Below, one piece after another: positions 8,519 to 18,062 of a stretch of DNA of 39,738 nt. The first letter of the stretch is position 1; every line of letters starts with the position of its first letter. Location: positions 1 through 39,738 of the forward strand of contig JAAFJB010000024.1 in the NCBI GenBank assembly GCA_013297995.1. The letters run 5' to 3'. The translations under genes were made by a program, and so were the position numbers. The notes beneath the pieces are model-generated. The model was not told the origin of the DNA and did not search any database. It was given only the letters and a program-made list of their open reading frames with translations. The DNA is from Chitinophagales bacterium. GTDB taxonomy: Bacteria > Bacteroidota > Bacteroidia > Chitinophagales > Chitinophagaceae.

Positions 8519-11266
8519 ATGAAAAAGATTTGCGCTGTTTTTTTTACTTGCTTGCTCACTTTTAGTACATGGGTTTATGCTGCTGAACCTGGTTTACCGG
8601 TAAAGCTTAGCTGCGAATACCTGCAGAATCCTTTGGGTATTGATTTGCTTCAACCTAGATTAAGCTGGAATTTTATTGCTACTGAAAGAGGGGATCACCA
8701 GACTGGTTATGAAATAATGGTGAGCAGCGAAAGCAATGCAGATAAAATATTATTGGGTGACTGCTGGAATACGGGTAAAATCAACTCCAATCAAAATATT
8801 CATATAGTTTACCAAGGCAAACCATTAGAGTCCTTTACTAAATATTATTGGAGGGTAAAATGGTACAATAAAAATGGAATTGCTTCCCAATGGAGCGATG
8901 CTGCTAGTTTTGAAACGGCTGCGCTAAAGCAGCAGCACTTCAGTGCCAAATGGATTGGAGATGGATCTAAACAATTTACCAAAGACGAGGATTTTTATCA
9001 ATATGATCCCATGCCTTTGTTTAGAAAACAAATTAGTGTCCATAAAAAAATAGCTTCTGCAAGATTGTATATTGCTGGATTGGGATATTCAGAAGTGTAT
9101 ATCAACAATAAAAAGCTGGGCGACCATATGCTAGATCCTGGCTTCACCGCTTATAGAAAACAGGCGCTCTACGTTACATATGATATTAGTGAGTTATTAG
9201 CTGGGCAAGCACAAAATACCATTGGTATTATGCTGGGAAATGGTTGGTATAATCCACTTCCATTGCGCTTATTTGGACAGTATAATCTAAGAAATGTTCA
9301 GCAAACAGGAAGACCCTGTGTGAAAGCTCAGGTGCTGATTAAATATACCGATGGTACCAGTGAAACCATTATTACAAATGAAAGCTGGCAGACTGCTCCT
9401 GGCCCTATTACACGAAATAGCGTTTATCTAGGAGAGGAGTATGATGCACGATTAGAAAAAAAATTTAACGATACCAAAGGTTGGAAAAATGCTGCGCTGG
9501 TAAAAGGTCCTTCTGGCGAATTAACAGCCCAGCTTCAGCCCCCAATAAAAATCACAAAAATAGTAAAGCCTATTGCTATTAAAGAAGTGGGTAAGGATAG
9601 TTTTGTGGTAGATATGGGACAAAATTTTGCAGGCCTAGCCCGTATTAAAGTGAAAGGGCCAGCAGGAGCAACCGTATCATTGCGCTATGCAGAAATTGTA
9701 CATCCCAATGGAGCCATTAATTGGATTACTACTACTGCGGGGCATATAAAAGAAATATGGAATTTAAAAGGAGGGCCTGGTGCTCCAAAAACCGCATGGC
9801 AGAAAGATTCTTATACTTTAAAAGGAGTTGGAACAGAAATTTGGAATCCACGATTTACTTTTCATGCTTTTAGGTATGTTGAAATAACAGGATGGCCGGG
9901 TAATCCACCCACAATTGAAGACATTGAAGGCTTGCGTATGAATGCTGATTTGGTACAAGAAGGCAGTTTTGAATGTGCTAACCCAATGTTTAATACCCTT
10001 CATGATAAAATTCAGTGGACGTTTTTAAGCAATGTATTTAGTGTGCAATCTGATTGTCCTGGCAGAGAAAAAATGGGTTATGGTGCGGATATAGCTGCTA
10101 CGGCAAGTGCTTATATGCACAACTATAATATGGCCAATTTTTATAAAAAAACGGTACAGGACTTTGCAAATGATCAGCAACCAGATGGCGGTCTAACTGA
10201 AATAGCTCCTTATACAGGTATTGCTGATAGGGGCTATGGTGGCGAATCTGGCCCCTTGGGTTGGCAATTGGCATTCAGCTATACCCAAAAGAAAATCTAT
10301 GATCAGTATGGCGATAAAAAAATTATTGAAACCCAATACCCCATCTTTAAAAAGCAAATAGAATTTTTGCAAAAGAAAGCCATACAAGGTTTATTTCATT
10401 GGGATATTGGAGATCACGAAGCATTAGATCCTAGGGCTGAAGCCTTCTCTGCTGCTTGCTTTTATTACCATCATGCTGTATTAGCTGCCGAATTTGCCCA
10501 AATTCTAGCAATGAAAGAAGATGTACTTGAATATCAAAAACTAGCTGAATCTATTAAAGAAAATATAGTAAGAAAATACTTGGTTCCCAACACGGGCAGA
10601 TTCGACAATGCAACACAAGCCGCCCAACTATTTGCTCTGTGGTACAATATTAGTCCCGAAAACAATAAAACCTTTGAAGTGTTGTTGCAGGAATTTGCTC
10701 GGCATAACTACCATTTATCTACCGGTATTTATAGTACCATGATGCTCTTTGATGTGTTGAGGGAAAAAGATAAAAATGATCTTGCTTATACTATTGCCAA
10801 TCAAAAAGATTATCCGGGGTGGGGATATATGTTGGCCAATGATGCCACAACACTATGGGAATCTTGGGCAAAGCCTGAATCCAGCTCCTATAACCACCCT
10901 ATGTTTGGTTCTATAGATGAATGGTTTTACAAATCATTATTGGGTATTAATGCTGCTTCGCCTGGATATAAGAATATTATTATAAAACCCCAACCAGCTT
11001 CATTATTATGGGCAAAGGGATGGTATCAATCTGTGTATGGAATAATTGAAAGTAATTGGAAAAAAGAGGCGGACAAGTTTCAATTACGCGTTACGATACC
11101 AGTAAATACAAGTGCAGAAATTTGGTTGCCTGCCAATGAAAAGAATGCCATCTCGGAAAGTGGGAATCTTAATTTCTATTCCAATGATATCAACTTATTA
11201 GGATATAAAAATGGCTATGCCATCATAAAAGTGGGATCGGGTACTTATGATTTTTTAGTATATTAA
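8519..11266 (+). CDS. Alpha-L-rhamnosidase, glycoside hydrolase family 78
   Basis: Hydrolyses terminal alpha-L-rhamnose from glycans or glycosides. A signal peptide (MKKICAVFFTCLLTFSTWVYAA) sends it to the periplasm or surface. The domain order is that of Bacteroidota GH78 enzymes: an N-terminal fibronectin-like domain with PVKLSCEYLQNPLGID and LQPRLSWNF, a jelly-roll Bac_rhamnosid_N domain (IAGLGYSEVYINNKKLGD), the alpha/alpha-barrel domain, and a C-terminal beta domain. Candidate catalytic residues are E517 in DCPGREKMGYGAD and E781 in TTLWESW. Length 915 is normal. It is followed at 31 bases by an exported oxidoreductase gene. Confidence 0.93.
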   Translation: MKKICAVFFTCLLTFSTWVYAAEPGLPVKLSCEYLQNPLGIDLLQPRLSWNFIATERGDHQTGYEIMVSSESNADKILLGDCWNTGKINSNQNIHIVYQGKPLESFTKYYWRVKWYNKNGIASQWSDAASFETAALKQQHFSAKWIGDGSKQFTKDEDFYQYDPMPLFRKQISVHKKIASARLYIAGLGYSEVYINNKKLGDHMLDPGFTAYRKQALYVTYDISELLAGQAQNTIGIMLGNGWYNPLPLRLFGQYNLRNVQQTGRPCVKAQVLIKYTDGTSETIITNESWQTAPGPITRNSVYLGEEYDARLEKKFNDTKGWKNAALVKGPSGELTAQLQPPIKITKIVKPIAIKEVGKDSFVVDMGQNFAGLARIKVKGPAGATVSLRYAEIVHPNGAINWITTTAGHIKEIWNLKGGPGAPKTAWQKDSYTLKGVGTEIWNPRFTFHAFRYVEITGWPGNPPTIEDIEGLRMNADLVQEGSFECANPMFNTLHDKIQWTFLSNVFSVQSDCPGREKMGYGADIAATASAYMHNYNMANFYKKTVQDFANDQQPDGGLTEIAPYTGIADRGYGGESGPLGWQLAFSYTQKKIYDQYGDKKIIETQYPIFKKQIEFLQKKAIQGLFHWDIGDHEALDPRAEAFSAACFYYHHAVLAAEFAQILAMKEDVLEYQKLAESIKENIVRKYLVPNTGRFDNATQAAQLFALWYNISPENNKTFEVLLQEFARHNYHLSTGIYSTMMLFDVLREKDKNDLAYTIANQKDYPGWGYMLANDATTLWESWAKPESSSYNHPMFGSIDEWFYKSLLGINAASPGYKNIIIKPQPASLLWAKGWYQSVYGIIESNWKKEADKFQLRVTIPVNTSAEIWLPANEKNAISESGNLNFYSNDINLLGYKNGYAIIKVGSGTYDFLVY

Positions 11267-11297
11267 CAATCTTTTCAAATAATAATTATCTACCATT

Positions 11298-12719
11298 ATG
11301 CAAAAAAATAACTCCAAAAATTCAAGGCGTAATTTCCTCAAACATGCTTCTATCACTGCATTGGGCTTTTCTATTGTACCGAGGCATGTATTAGGTGGGA
11401 AAGGCTTTATTGCACCCAGCGATAAACTCAATCTTGCCTGTATTGGTGTTGGTGGGCAGGGTGCTGCTGATATTGCCTCTTTTGTTAAAAGCCCCAACGT
11501 AAATATCGTTTCCCTATGTGATGTAGATGAGCGAATGGCGGCTAAGTCTAGGGGACTTTTTCCAAAAGCCTCTTTTTTTAAAGATTACCGTGAAATGCTT
11601 GATAAAGAAAATAAGCAAATTGATGCGGTATCTGTTTCTACCCCCGATCATACTCATGCAGTGGCTAGTTTGGCCGCCATGCAGCGCGGCAAGCACGTAT
11701 ATGTGCAGAAACCTTTGAGTCACGATATTTACGAAGCTAGAATACTTACACAAGCGGCTACAAAATATAAGGTGGTAACACAAATGGGTAATCAAGGTGC
11801 TTCCTATGAAGGAGTAAGGAAAATGCAAGAATGGTATAATGCAGGGCTTATAGGAGACGCAACGCATATTTATTGCTGGACTAATCGACCTATTTGGCCA
11901 CAAGGTTTTGGTAAGCCTACTACAAAAGATGAAATACCGAAAGAGTTGGATTGGAATCTTTGGTTAGGCCCCAATCAATTTGAAGAATATAGGGACAATT
12001 ATGTGCCGTTTAATTGGCGGGGTTATCCTTCATTTGGAACAGGGGCATTGGGCGATATGGGTTGTCATATCATTGATCCCGTATTTAAAACTGCTGGCTT
12101 AAGTTATCCAACAGAAGTAGAATGCAGTGTAGTGAATTTGTATGAGAAAATGTGGACGGCTTCTTATCACCCAGATTGTTTCCCAGCAGCTTCCTCATTA
12201 AAATTAAAATTCCCAGGGAAAAATGGCAAGCCCGATGTAAAACTGTATTGGATGGATGGGGGTATTTTACCAGAACGGCCCGAAGAACTGGGCGCTGATG
12301 AGCCAATGGGAGATTGGGGTGGTGGTGCAATTATTGCAGGTACCAAAGGTAAAATGATGTGCAGTACTTATGCGGAGAATCCTACTTTATTGCCAACTTC
12401 AAGAGGCAAGACGATAAAATTACCTGAAACCATTAAACGCGTTCCAGAAGGGCATTATGTGCAATGGGTAAATGCTTGTATAGCAGGCTATGGTAAGCAC
12501 CAATTGAGCTCTTCTTTTGAACATTCAGGTCCACTAACTGAAACTATTTTGATGGGTAATTTAGCCTTGCTTGCTTGGAATTACAAAGACGCTAAAGGGG
12601 AGTTTATAGGCAGAAAAAAATTGTTGTGGGATGCTGCGCAAATGAGAATTACCAATTTTGAACCAGCCAATCAGTTTGTAAAACGCGAGTATAGGGCAGG
12701 ATATAATTTAGACTTGTAA
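11298..12719 (+). CDS. Tat-exported Gfo/Idh/MocA-family oxidoreductase
   Basis: An NAD(P)-binding sugar or cyclitol oxidoreductase. The N-terminus has a twin-arginine signal, SRRNFLK at residues 9-15 followed by a hydrophobic stretch, so it is probably folded with cofactor and exported. The Rossmann motif is GVGGQGAADIA (about residues 52-62), and the family EKP motif appears as VQKP with K138. Long C-terminal inserts such as YWMDGGILP are typical of the Tat-exported subfamily common in Bacteroidota and Planctomycetota. Its position between the rhamnosidase and a putative glycan-active enzyme suggests a role in processing a released sugar, but the substrate is unknown. Confidence 0.9.
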   Translation: MQKNNSKNSRRNFLKHASITALGFSIVPRHVLGGKGFIAPSDKLNLACIGVGGQGAADIASFVKSPNVNIVSLCDVDERMAAKSRGLFPKASFFKDYREMLDKENKQIDAVSVSTPDHTHAVASLAAMQRGKHVYVQKPLSHDIYEARILTQAATKYKVVTQMGNQGASYEGVRKMQEWYNAGLIGDATHIYCWTNRPIWPQGFGKPTTKDEIPKELDWNLWLGPNQFEEYRDNYVPFNWRGYPSFGTGALGDMGCHIIDPVFKTAGLSYPTEVECSVVNLYEKMWTASYHPDCFPAASSLKLKFPGKNGKPDVKLYWMDGGILPERPEELGADEPMGDWGGGAIIAGTKGKMMCSTYAENPTLLPTSRGKTIKLPETIKRVPEGHYVQWVNACIAGYGKHQLSSSFEHSGPLTETILMGNLALLAWNYKDAKGEFIGRKKLLWDAAQMRITNFEPANQFVKREYRAGYNLDL

Positions 12720-12766
12720 TGGTAGAAATTATAAGTAGTAATATTTAAAAAAATAAATCTCAATTG

Positions 12767-14455
12767 ATGCGATCCCTCTATTTTTTTTCTAAACTGCTTT
12801 TAGTTTGTTTTTATCTGTTCAGGCCTAATGCTTTATTTGCACAAATAATTTCCGAGCAAGTTTTGGCAAATGAAAAGTTGGGCTATCATCGCATTCATTT
12901 AGCGGAGAAAACTAAAACAATCATTCCATGGTATTCAAGCGATTTGGGTATGTCGTATGATTTTATCATTCACAAGGTTTGGAATTTTTGGGATACCATG
13001 CGGATAGATAAAAACGGGCTACCTTATTATATGAATCACCAAGTTTGGCGAAGTGATTTTAATGATAAGCGAGGTATTGGCGGTGACCAGTTTGCTATGG
13101 CTCTCTCATCATGGAATCTCTATTATGGCTATTCTGGAAATGAGGCCGTAAAAGAAGAAATGAAGTTTATTGCTGATTACTATATTGCTCATTCATTTTC
13201 ACCACCACATTCAATATGGCCCAATATCCCTTTTCCGTATAATACCATGATTTATGCTGGAAACTACGATGGTGATATGGTGTTGGGAAAAGGGTATACA
13301 CAGCCAGATAAAGCAGGCTCTTTTGGATATGAATTGCTGAAGTTATACAAGATGAATCATAATTTTCCATGGCCCAATATAACCGATCAACAATATCTAA
13401 ATGCAGCAATTGGAATTGCCAATACCCTAGCAAAAAATATAAAAGTAGGCGACTCTAATTTTTCTCCACTTCCTTTTAAAGTAAATGCACTCTCAGGAAA
13501 AATAGGGAAATTAAAAAGTAATGCTGGAACCGGTGCCGAAGAACAGTCGAGTGGATACACCACCAATTGGTCTGGAACAATGGAACTTTTTCTAGGTCTT
13601 ATAGCACTAAAGGAAGGAGATACCAATGCTTATAAGAAAGCGTTTATTCAATTACTTAGTTGGATGAAGCAGTACCCTTTAATAAATAATAAATGGGGTC
13701 CTTTTTTTGAAGATATTCCTGGCTGGAGTGACACCCAGATTAATGCAATTAGTTTTGCGCAGTTTATGATGAATCATCCCATTTATTTCCCCGACTGGAA
13801 AACGGAAGTGAAAAAAATATTTAATTGGGTTTATCATAAACTTGGAAATAGCGAATGGATAAATTATGGAGTAACCGTTGTGAATGAACAAACCGCTTAT
13901 CAAACCCCAGGGAATAGCCATACTGCTCGCCAAGCTGCTGCAGCATTGCAATATGCCAGTTTGTGCGGCGATAGCACGTATACTGAAAATGCAATCCGCC
14001 AATTGAACTGGGCTACATATATGGTAGATCATGATGGTAAAAACTGTTATCCTAGAGACGAAGTTTGGATGACGGACGGCTATGGCGATTATATTCGCCA
14101 CTTTTTAAATGCTATGGCTGCTTATCCAGCATTGTCACCATCCAATCAAAACCATCTGATCAGTACCAATTCCGTAATTCAATTGATGGCTTATGCACCC
14201 GATATTAATAAATTTTTGGTACCAGAGCTTCCAGTAGAATTGGCAAAGAAAACTATGATTAGCTATAGAACTTTCGATAAAAAATCGACCGAAATTTTTC
14301 GTACAACAAAAAAACCTTCCCATGTGCTCGTAAATCAAGTGCCTATTAAAGAAGGTAATTCATCAGATGCGGAAAATTGGAGTTGGATGCCATTAGATAT
14401 TGGCGGAATACTTACTATTCATCATTTGAATGGGAATAGAATTGCAGTGCTTTAA
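12767..14455 (+). CDS. Secreted protein of unknown family, probable alpha/alpha-barrel carbohydrate-active enzyme
   Basis: A 562-residue exported protein with a signal peptide (MRSLYFFSKLLLVCFYLF, cleavage likely after ALFA). I do not recognise the family. Visible features are many aromatic and helical segments with W/Y-rich turns, such as GGDQFAMALSSWNLYYGY, GFTSWNG-like repeats (SGYTTNWSGTMELFLGLIAL), and a YPRDEVWMTDGYGDYIRHFLNAMA block with clustered acids. This is the look of an (alpha/alpha)6-toroid hydrolase or lyase. The ATG at 12767 is preferred to a TTG three bases earlier. It follows the Gfo/Idh/MocA gene by 47 bases on the same strand and converges with the TauE gene. The activity is inferred, not shown. 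Confidence 0.75.
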   Translation: MRSLYFFSKLLLVCFYLFRPNALFAQIISEQVLANEKLGYHRIHLAEKTKTIIPWYSSDLGMSYDFIIHKVWNFWDTMRIDKNGLPYYMNHQVWRSDFNDKRGIGGDQFAMALSSWNLYYGYSGNEAVKEEMKFIADYYIAHSFSPPHSIWPNIPFPYNTMIYAGNYDGDMVLGKGYTQPDKAGSFGYELLKLYKMNHNFPWPNITDQQYLNAAIGIANTLAKNIKVGDSNFSPLPFKVNALSGKIGKLKSNAGTGAEEQSSGYTTNWSGTMELFLGLIALKEGDTNAYKKAFIQLLSWMKQYPLINNKWGPFFEDIPGWSDTQINAISFAQFMMNHPIYFPDWKTEVKKIFNWVYHKLGNSEWINYGVTVVNEQTAYQTPGNSHTARQAAAALQYASLCGDSTYTENAIRQLNWATYMVDHDGKNCYPRDEVWMTDGYGDYIRHFLNAMAAYPALSPSNQNHLISTNSVIQLMAYAPDINKFLVPELPVELAKKTMISYRTFDKKSTEIFRTTKKPSHVLVNQVPIKEGNSSDAENWSWMPLDIGGILTIHHLNGNRIAVL

Positions 14456-14474
14456 CTAGCTAGTAAACAAGTGA

Positions 14475-15251
14475 TTATAAACCACGATAAATATCCCAGC
14501 CAAACCTAAGCAGCGTGGCTATTATTACCAGTAAAAAGAAAATGCGAATAAACTGATTGCCTTTATAAATAGCCAACCTAGCTCCCAATATACCACCAAC
14601 CCCATTGCTGATAGCCATGGGAATTGCAATGGACCAAAGGATACTACCCTTTAACAGAAACAAACAGATAGAGCCTAAATTGGTTGCCAAATTAACCAGC
14701 TTAGCGTGCGCAGAAGCTTTTAAAAAATCAAATCCTAGGACACTAATAAATGATACAATAAAAAAACTGCCAGCACCAGGCCCTATAAATCCATCATAGA
14801 AACCAATAACTAAACTTATTAATATTGAATACTTCCATTCTTGCTGTGGACTAATTACTCGATCTGAAGCTTGACCAAAACTTTTCTTAGAATAAGTATA
14901 AATAGCCGTTGCAATCATTACCACAAAAATAATTGGCTTCATATATTGGTTACTCACTACAGTAAGTAATTGAGAGCCAGCAAATGCAGCACAGAAAGCT
15001 ATTGCAGCCATCATACTTAACTGCTTCCACTTTACTTTTATTTTTTGCAAGTATTGTTGTGCGGCAAAAGCAGTTCCAACAAAAGCAGAAACCTTTAAAG
15101 AACCAATTACCGTTGCTATGGGTAGTTGTGGTAGTAGAATAAAACCAGCAGGTAATTGTATTAATCCACCTCCACCCACAATGGAATCTACAAAGCCAGC
15201 CAAGAAAGCAAATAGACAAAGTAAAATTAAAATGTATAGTTCTGGTTGCAT
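14475..15251 (-). CDS. TauE/SafE-family membrane transporter
   Basis: A 258-residue polytopic inner-membrane protein of the family linked to export or import of sulfite, sulfonates and other organic anions. It opens with FAFLAGFVDSIVGGGGLIQLPAGF, the glycine-rich first repeat, and has the second repeat at VIGFYDGFIGPGAGSFFIVSFISVLG. About eight membrane segments are expected. The ATG at 15249-15251 shares its A with the TGA stop of the upstream EamA gene (TGATG), so translation is probably coupled. A TTG three bases upstream is the only other start. It is the last gene of the minus-strand operon. Confidence 0.92.
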   Translation of the reverse strand: MQPELYILILLCLFAFLAGFVDSIVGGGGLIQLPAGFILLPQLPIATVIGSLKVSAFVGTAFAAQQYLQKIKVKWKQLSMMAAIAFCAAFAGSQLLTVVSNQYMKPIIFVVMIATAIYTYSKKSFGQASDRVISPQQEWKYSILISLVIGFYDGFIGPGAGSFFIVSFISVLGFDFLKASAHAKLVNLATNLGSICLFLLKGSILWSIAIPMAISNGVGGILGARLAIYKGNQFIRIFFLLVIIATLLRFGWDIYRGL

Positions 15252-16171
15252 CAATTTTTTGTTGTTTTAATATTCGCAATGATCAATCCAATAATAACAA
15301 TAATACCACTTAAAAAATGTATGGTGGTTATTTCTTCATTCAATAATACTACTGCCTCTAAAGTGCTGAAAATAGGTATTAGGTTGCCAAAAAGTACCGT
15401 GCTTCCAGCTCCCATTTTTTTTATGGCAATATTCCAACACAAAAAAGCCAATACCGAAGACCCCAATCCTATATACAAGATTGAACTAATTAGTACACCA
15501 TCCCATTGTGTTGCCATCATTCCATTTATATTTAGCTCTATCAAATAAAACGGAAATAACAGCAAAGTACCCGAGGCAAAAAGAATAAATAAAAAAGTAA
15601 GTGAACTAATTTCAGCCGGTTTCTTGCTGATTAAAACATTGTATATGGCAAATGAAAATGCTCCTGCCAATATCCACAAATCGCCCTTTGAAAAACGAAA
15701 AGCAGCTAATACTTCCCAGCTACCCTTTGATAGCAGCAATAGTATGCCCATTATGCAAATAAATATGCCCGCTATTCTATATATTCCCAAACGTTCCTTC
15801 AGAAAAATCACCGCCATTACCGTGGCAAAAATAGGAGAGGAGGTAGTGCCAATTAAAGCCATATTTATTGCTGATGTATAATGACCTGCTATATAAACAA
15901 ATGTATTAAACAGCGCAATGCCCGTAAGTGATAACCAAAAAAATAATTTCCAATGCTGTTTGGCTATCTTATATTCAATTACAAATAGTTTTCCTGCAAA
16001 TGGAATAAGTAGTATGGTTGCAGTAAGCCATCGGTAAAATGCGAGGCTAACAGGTGAAATTTGGGTATTTAGTTTTCTTGAAACAATGAAATTGCCCGAC
16101 CATAAAATTGCTGCAATTACTGCAAGTAAAACCCCTTGTATTTGATGGCTAGTATTTATTTTTTTGATCAT
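15251..16171 (-). CDS. EamA/DMT-superfamily transporter
   Basis: A 306-residue inner-membrane protein with about ten hydrophobic segments in two EamA halves, for example VLLAVIAAILWSGNFIVSRK at the start of the first and ILAGAFSFAIYNVLISKK at the start of the second. Family members export metabolites such as amino acids or nucleosides. The substrate cannot be predicted here. Its ATG overlaps the radical SAM stop by one base (TAATG) and its own stop overlaps the TauE start by one base, so the three genes are translationally linked. Confidence 0.93.
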   Translation of the reverse strand: MIKKINTSHQIQGVLLAVIAAILWSGNFIVSRKLNTQISPVSLAFYRWLTATILLIPFAGKLFVIEYKIAKQHWKLFFWLSLTGIALFNTFVYIAGHYTSAINMALIGTTSSPIFATVMAVIFLKERLGIYRIAGIFICIMGILLLLSKGSWEVLAAFRFSKGDLWILAGAFSFAIYNVLISKKPAEISSLTFLFILFASGTLLLFPFYLIELNINGMMATQWDGVLISSILYIGLGSSVLAFLCWNIAIKKMGAGSTVLFGNLIPIFSTLEAVVLLNEEITTIHFLSGIIVIIGLIIANIKTTKN

Positions 16172-17478
16172 TATTGTGCAGCACCCGCAAATTGAAAATT
16201 ATAATCTCCCTTTATGCGTTCCATAGGTGGGTTGAAATAACCAAATTTTAAGTCGGGAAACTCTTCTTGAATTAAATCCATCAATTGTTGCACACCCAAT
16301 ATTTCTCCTGTTTCATTGATCCCTATTTTACCCATATACCAATCTGGATCAATATTAAAATTTCTCCATTGAATCATATTCAATGCTGTTTCACGAATTA
16401 ATTTGCGCAATGCTTCGTATTCTGCTTCACTATCTGTGATGCCAGGGAATACAAAATAATTAATGCTGCTCCAACCGCCATGCTTTCGCATTACTTTCAA
16501 ACTTTCTACAATATCTTCAAACTGGTAATTGTTGGGCCTATAATAGGCTTCATAAATATGTTTCTGTGCAGAATTAGTGCTCACGCGAATGCTATTCAGT
16601 CCCGCCCTACACAGCGCATCTACTGCTGCTGGTTTTGAGCCATTGGTATTGATATTAATGCTTCCTTTATGAGTATGTTTTCTAATTTCTATAATAGATG
16701 CTTGAATGGTTTCCCACATTAACAAAGGTTCACCCTCGCAACCTTGACCAAAACTTACAATAGGAAAGGGTGCATTCAATAAATGCGGCACGGTAAATTC
16801 AACAATCTCCTCTGCACTTGGTTTGAAGGTGAGTCGATCCTGTGTACTCACAATGGTCTCCTCCTCTGGTTGAAATGAGATACAGCCGATGCAGTTGGCA
16901 TTGCAGGCTGGTGAAGTAGGGATGGGGCATTCCCACCTACCCAATGAGAAATTTCTAGCTGCGGGACAATGATAGGTCATACAACATTTTTCCATTAGGT
17001 GTTTTACCAGTCGATTGTTTGGATAGTTATTGAGTAAATATTGGGTGCCCGATTCAATTTTTTTATCGTTATAACCTGCGGCTTCTTGGCGAATATCTTT
17101 TTCAATTCGAACGGCAGGTACATAATTTTTATTATTCATCCATCCCACTGCTGTATAACAAAAAAGCGGAAGGGTGGGCGCGTCTAGCATGGTTTCATAA
17201 GCGGCAAGAAACAATCCAGTGTGCGCAGGGGGAATAAAAGCAGCTACAGCCCATCCTTTTTCACATAAGCGCATTTCACCCGTGTGTACATCAACGCCAA
17301 TACCTCTTCTGCCGGGTAATTCGTAAAGATTACCGCCATCAGGTAATTCAATCCATTGATTTTGGGGTATGGGAAAAGCGTCCCAACCTGCTCGTCCCAC
17401 TGCATACAAAGTATCATCTTCAAAAATATTTCCCTCGCCATCGGAATACAATAGAAAGGGCATTGTGGTAGTAGGCAT
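16171..17478 (-). CDS. Radical SAM protein
   Basis: A 435-residue radical S-adenosylmethionine protein. The cluster-binding cysteines are C192, C196 and C199 in CNANCIGC, the standard CxxxCxxC pattern. Further motifs fit the fold: SFGQGCEGEPLL for the GGE-like SAM site, and SININTNGSKP and NSIRVSTNSAQ for later barrel strands. A long N-terminal domain (1-185) holds extra cysteines (C165, C166, C171, C184), which could bind another metal or cluster. The start at 17478 is an ATG. The substrate is unknown. It is the third gene of the operon led by the agmatinase-family gene. Confidence 0.9.
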   Translation of the reverse strand: MPTTTMPFLLYSDGEGNIFEDDTLYAVGRAGWDAFPIPQNQWIELPDGGNLYELPGRRGIGVDVHTGEMRLCEKGWAVAAFIPPAHTGLFLAAYETMLDAPTLPLFCYTAVGWMNNKNYVPAVRIEKDIRQEAAGYNDKKIESGTQYLLNNYPNNRLVKHLMEKCCMTYHCPAARNFSLGRWECPIPTSPACNANCIGCISFQPEEETIVSTQDRLTFKPSAEEIVEFTVPHLLNAPFPIVSFGQGCEGEPLLMWETIQASIIEIRKHTHKGSININTNGSKPAAVDALCRAGLNSIRVSTNSAQKHIYEAYYRPNNYQFEDIVESLKVMRKHGGWSSINYFVFPGITDSEAEYEALRKLIRETALNMIQWRNFNIDPDWYMGKIGINETGEILGVQQLMDLIQEEFPDLKFGYFNPPMERIKGDYNFQFAGAAQ

Positions 17479-17493
17479 TTTAGTAACTTTTAT

Positions 17494-17514
17494 TCAATCT
17501 GCAATCTTCAATCT
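17494..17514. repeat. Three tandem 7-bp units (TCAATCT-like)
   Basis: Three consecutive heptamers, TCAATCT, GCAATCT, TCAATCT, lie between the radical SAM start and the end of the upstream membrane-protein gene. The third unit contains that gene's TGA stop (17508-17510) and its last codon. A slip by one unit would keep the frame out of phase and could change the C-terminus. Confidence 0.6.
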
Positions 17515-18062
17515 TGATGCTGGCTTAATTTTTCTTGCACAAACAAATTAAATTCTTGTGCTACTTTCTCATCTGCTGCTTCATCCAACTCTTTTTGAAT
17601 CAGCTTATTATTTTTAAAATCTATGGTAAGCAAACCATCCTTCAACACTATATTATTTAAATCACTCCATTTATACCTTTTCTTTGGAAAAGTATTCATT
17701 ACTACTTCTTCAGCATCAAATGCAATTTCTTCAGGAAACTTAACTTGTTTTTCAAGCATGGATGCTATTAAATAAATCAATGAAATCCAGATTCCATCTT
17801 TCTGCATATACCAGCCAACAGCAGCGAATAAAAGTGCTAGCCGATAAAAGGGTTGAACGCCTCTTTGCTTTTGCCAGTAACAGAAAGCCAGCCAACCTAT
17901 AATCGCAACACAAAAAACAAGTGCTACGGGCAAACTGGCTGGGTATTGAATGGCCGTATAAATAAAAGCTGCAATGCTGAGCAAAAGCATGAGTTGACTG
18001 ATGCCATCAATCATAGCATAGCTCCGTTTTTTTAATACAATGATATAGTCGTATGTTTTCAT
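17508..18062 (-). CDS. Hypothetical membrane protein (PH-domain-like)
   Basis: A 184-residue protein with paired hydrophobic segments near residues 22-40 (MLLLSIAAFIYTAIQY) and 45-63 (VALVFCVAIIGWLAFCYW), a weaker one near 75-105, and a soluble C-terminal part with KRYKWSDLNNIVLKDGLLTIDFKNNKLIQKE. That strand pattern resembles bacterial PH-like domains attached to membrane anchors, but I cannot name the family. The ATG directly abuts the TAA of the agmatinase-family gene with no gap, so the two are co-translated. Confidence 0.8.
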   Translation of the reverse strand: MKTYDYIIVLKKRSYAMIDGISQLMLLLSIAAFIYTAIQYPASLPVALVFCVAIIGWLAFCYWQKQRGVQPFYRLALLFAAVGWYMQKDGIWISLIYLIASMLEKQVKFPEEIAFDAEEVVMNTFPKKRYKWSDLNNIVLKDGLLTIDFKNNKLIQKELDEAADEKVAQEFNLFVQEKLSQHQD

